Source of the DNA: JACDAN01 sp035711385
GTDB taxonomy: Bacteria; Actinomycetota; Thermoleophilia; Gaiellales; Gaiellaceae
Assembly: GCA_035711385.1 (NCBI GenBank)
Contig: DASTCG010000083.1
Span: 1 to 21,112 of the forward strand
Reading direction: 5' to 3'
DNA: 21,112 bases
Made by a program: the position numbers and the translations under genes
The notes under the pieces: generated by a model
Database searches by the model: none
What the model saw: the letters and a program-made list of their open reading frames with translations, nothing else
Told to the model about the DNA's origin: nothing
In this document: positions 21,085 through 21,112 of the stretch, piece by piece
Numbering within the stretch: position 1 is the stretch's first letter
Layout of the letters: every line of letters begins with the position of its first letter

Positions 21085-21112
21085 CGGCTCTGTGCTTCCC
21101 GCCTTCGCGCCG

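Noticed and set aside
1..21112. tRNA genes, rRNA genes, CRISPR arrays, insertion sequences, attachment sites
   Set aside because: I saw no cloverleaf in the few intergenic gaps, no repeat-spacer pattern, and no transposase or integrase coding region.

Overview
This is a GC-rich (roughly 70%), densely packed bacterial chromosome segment. It lacks mobile elements, CRISPR arrays and RNA genes. Split glycine decarboxylase subunits, FtsQ-FtsZ without FtsA, a very short glutamyl-tRNA synthetase and many GTG/TTG starts without Shine-Dalgarno sites fit a deep-branching actinobacterium. Thermoleophilia (Gaiellales/Solirubrobacterales) is my best guess, from remembered protein features and not from a search.

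Layout. 1-2442: the end of the division/cell-wall cluster, murB (5' truncated), ftsQ and ftsZ. 2527-6792: a tightly overlapping glycine cleavage operon, gcvT-gcvH-gcvPA-gcvPB. 6803-7618: a small membrane protein (minus) and an ankyrin-repeat protein (plus). 7531-10807: a LysR regulator (minus) divergent from an MFS transporter whose end overlaps an L-threonine aldolase gene. 10794-13156: a serine beta-lactamase-like hydrolase meeting a CaCA-type cation antiporter tail to tail. 13178-14417: a HAD-like hydrolase and an unrecognised eight-cysteine protein. 14454-16618: endonuclease IV (minus) divergent from glutamyl-tRNA synthetase. 16822-20378: a single-domain response regulator, an M3-like metallopeptidase and an M14 carboxypeptidase. 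20385-21084: a TolB/PD40-type beta-propeller gene (minus) broken by several frameshifts.

How the genes fit together. Threonine aldolase makes glycine, which the glycine cleavage system converts to CO2, ammonia and a methylene-tetrahydrofolate unit, so the two metabolic clusters could be linked. The last two peptidases are translationally coupled and both lack signal peptides, suggesting cytoplasmic peptide breakdown.

The most interesting signal is in the intergenic DNA. Many genes have a TANNNT-like -10 box 6-10 nt before the start codon, which predicts leaderless or nearly leaderless mRNAs. In two divergent pairs (endonuclease IV/gltX and antiporter/HAD) a single heptamer TANNNTA serves as the -10 box for both strands. 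The two transcription units would then share one melting site and should compete. I found no clear undescribed multi-gene system. The items most worth follow-up are these shared -10 elements, the hairpin between SD and start of ftsQ, the eight-cysteine protein and the frameshifted propeller gene.
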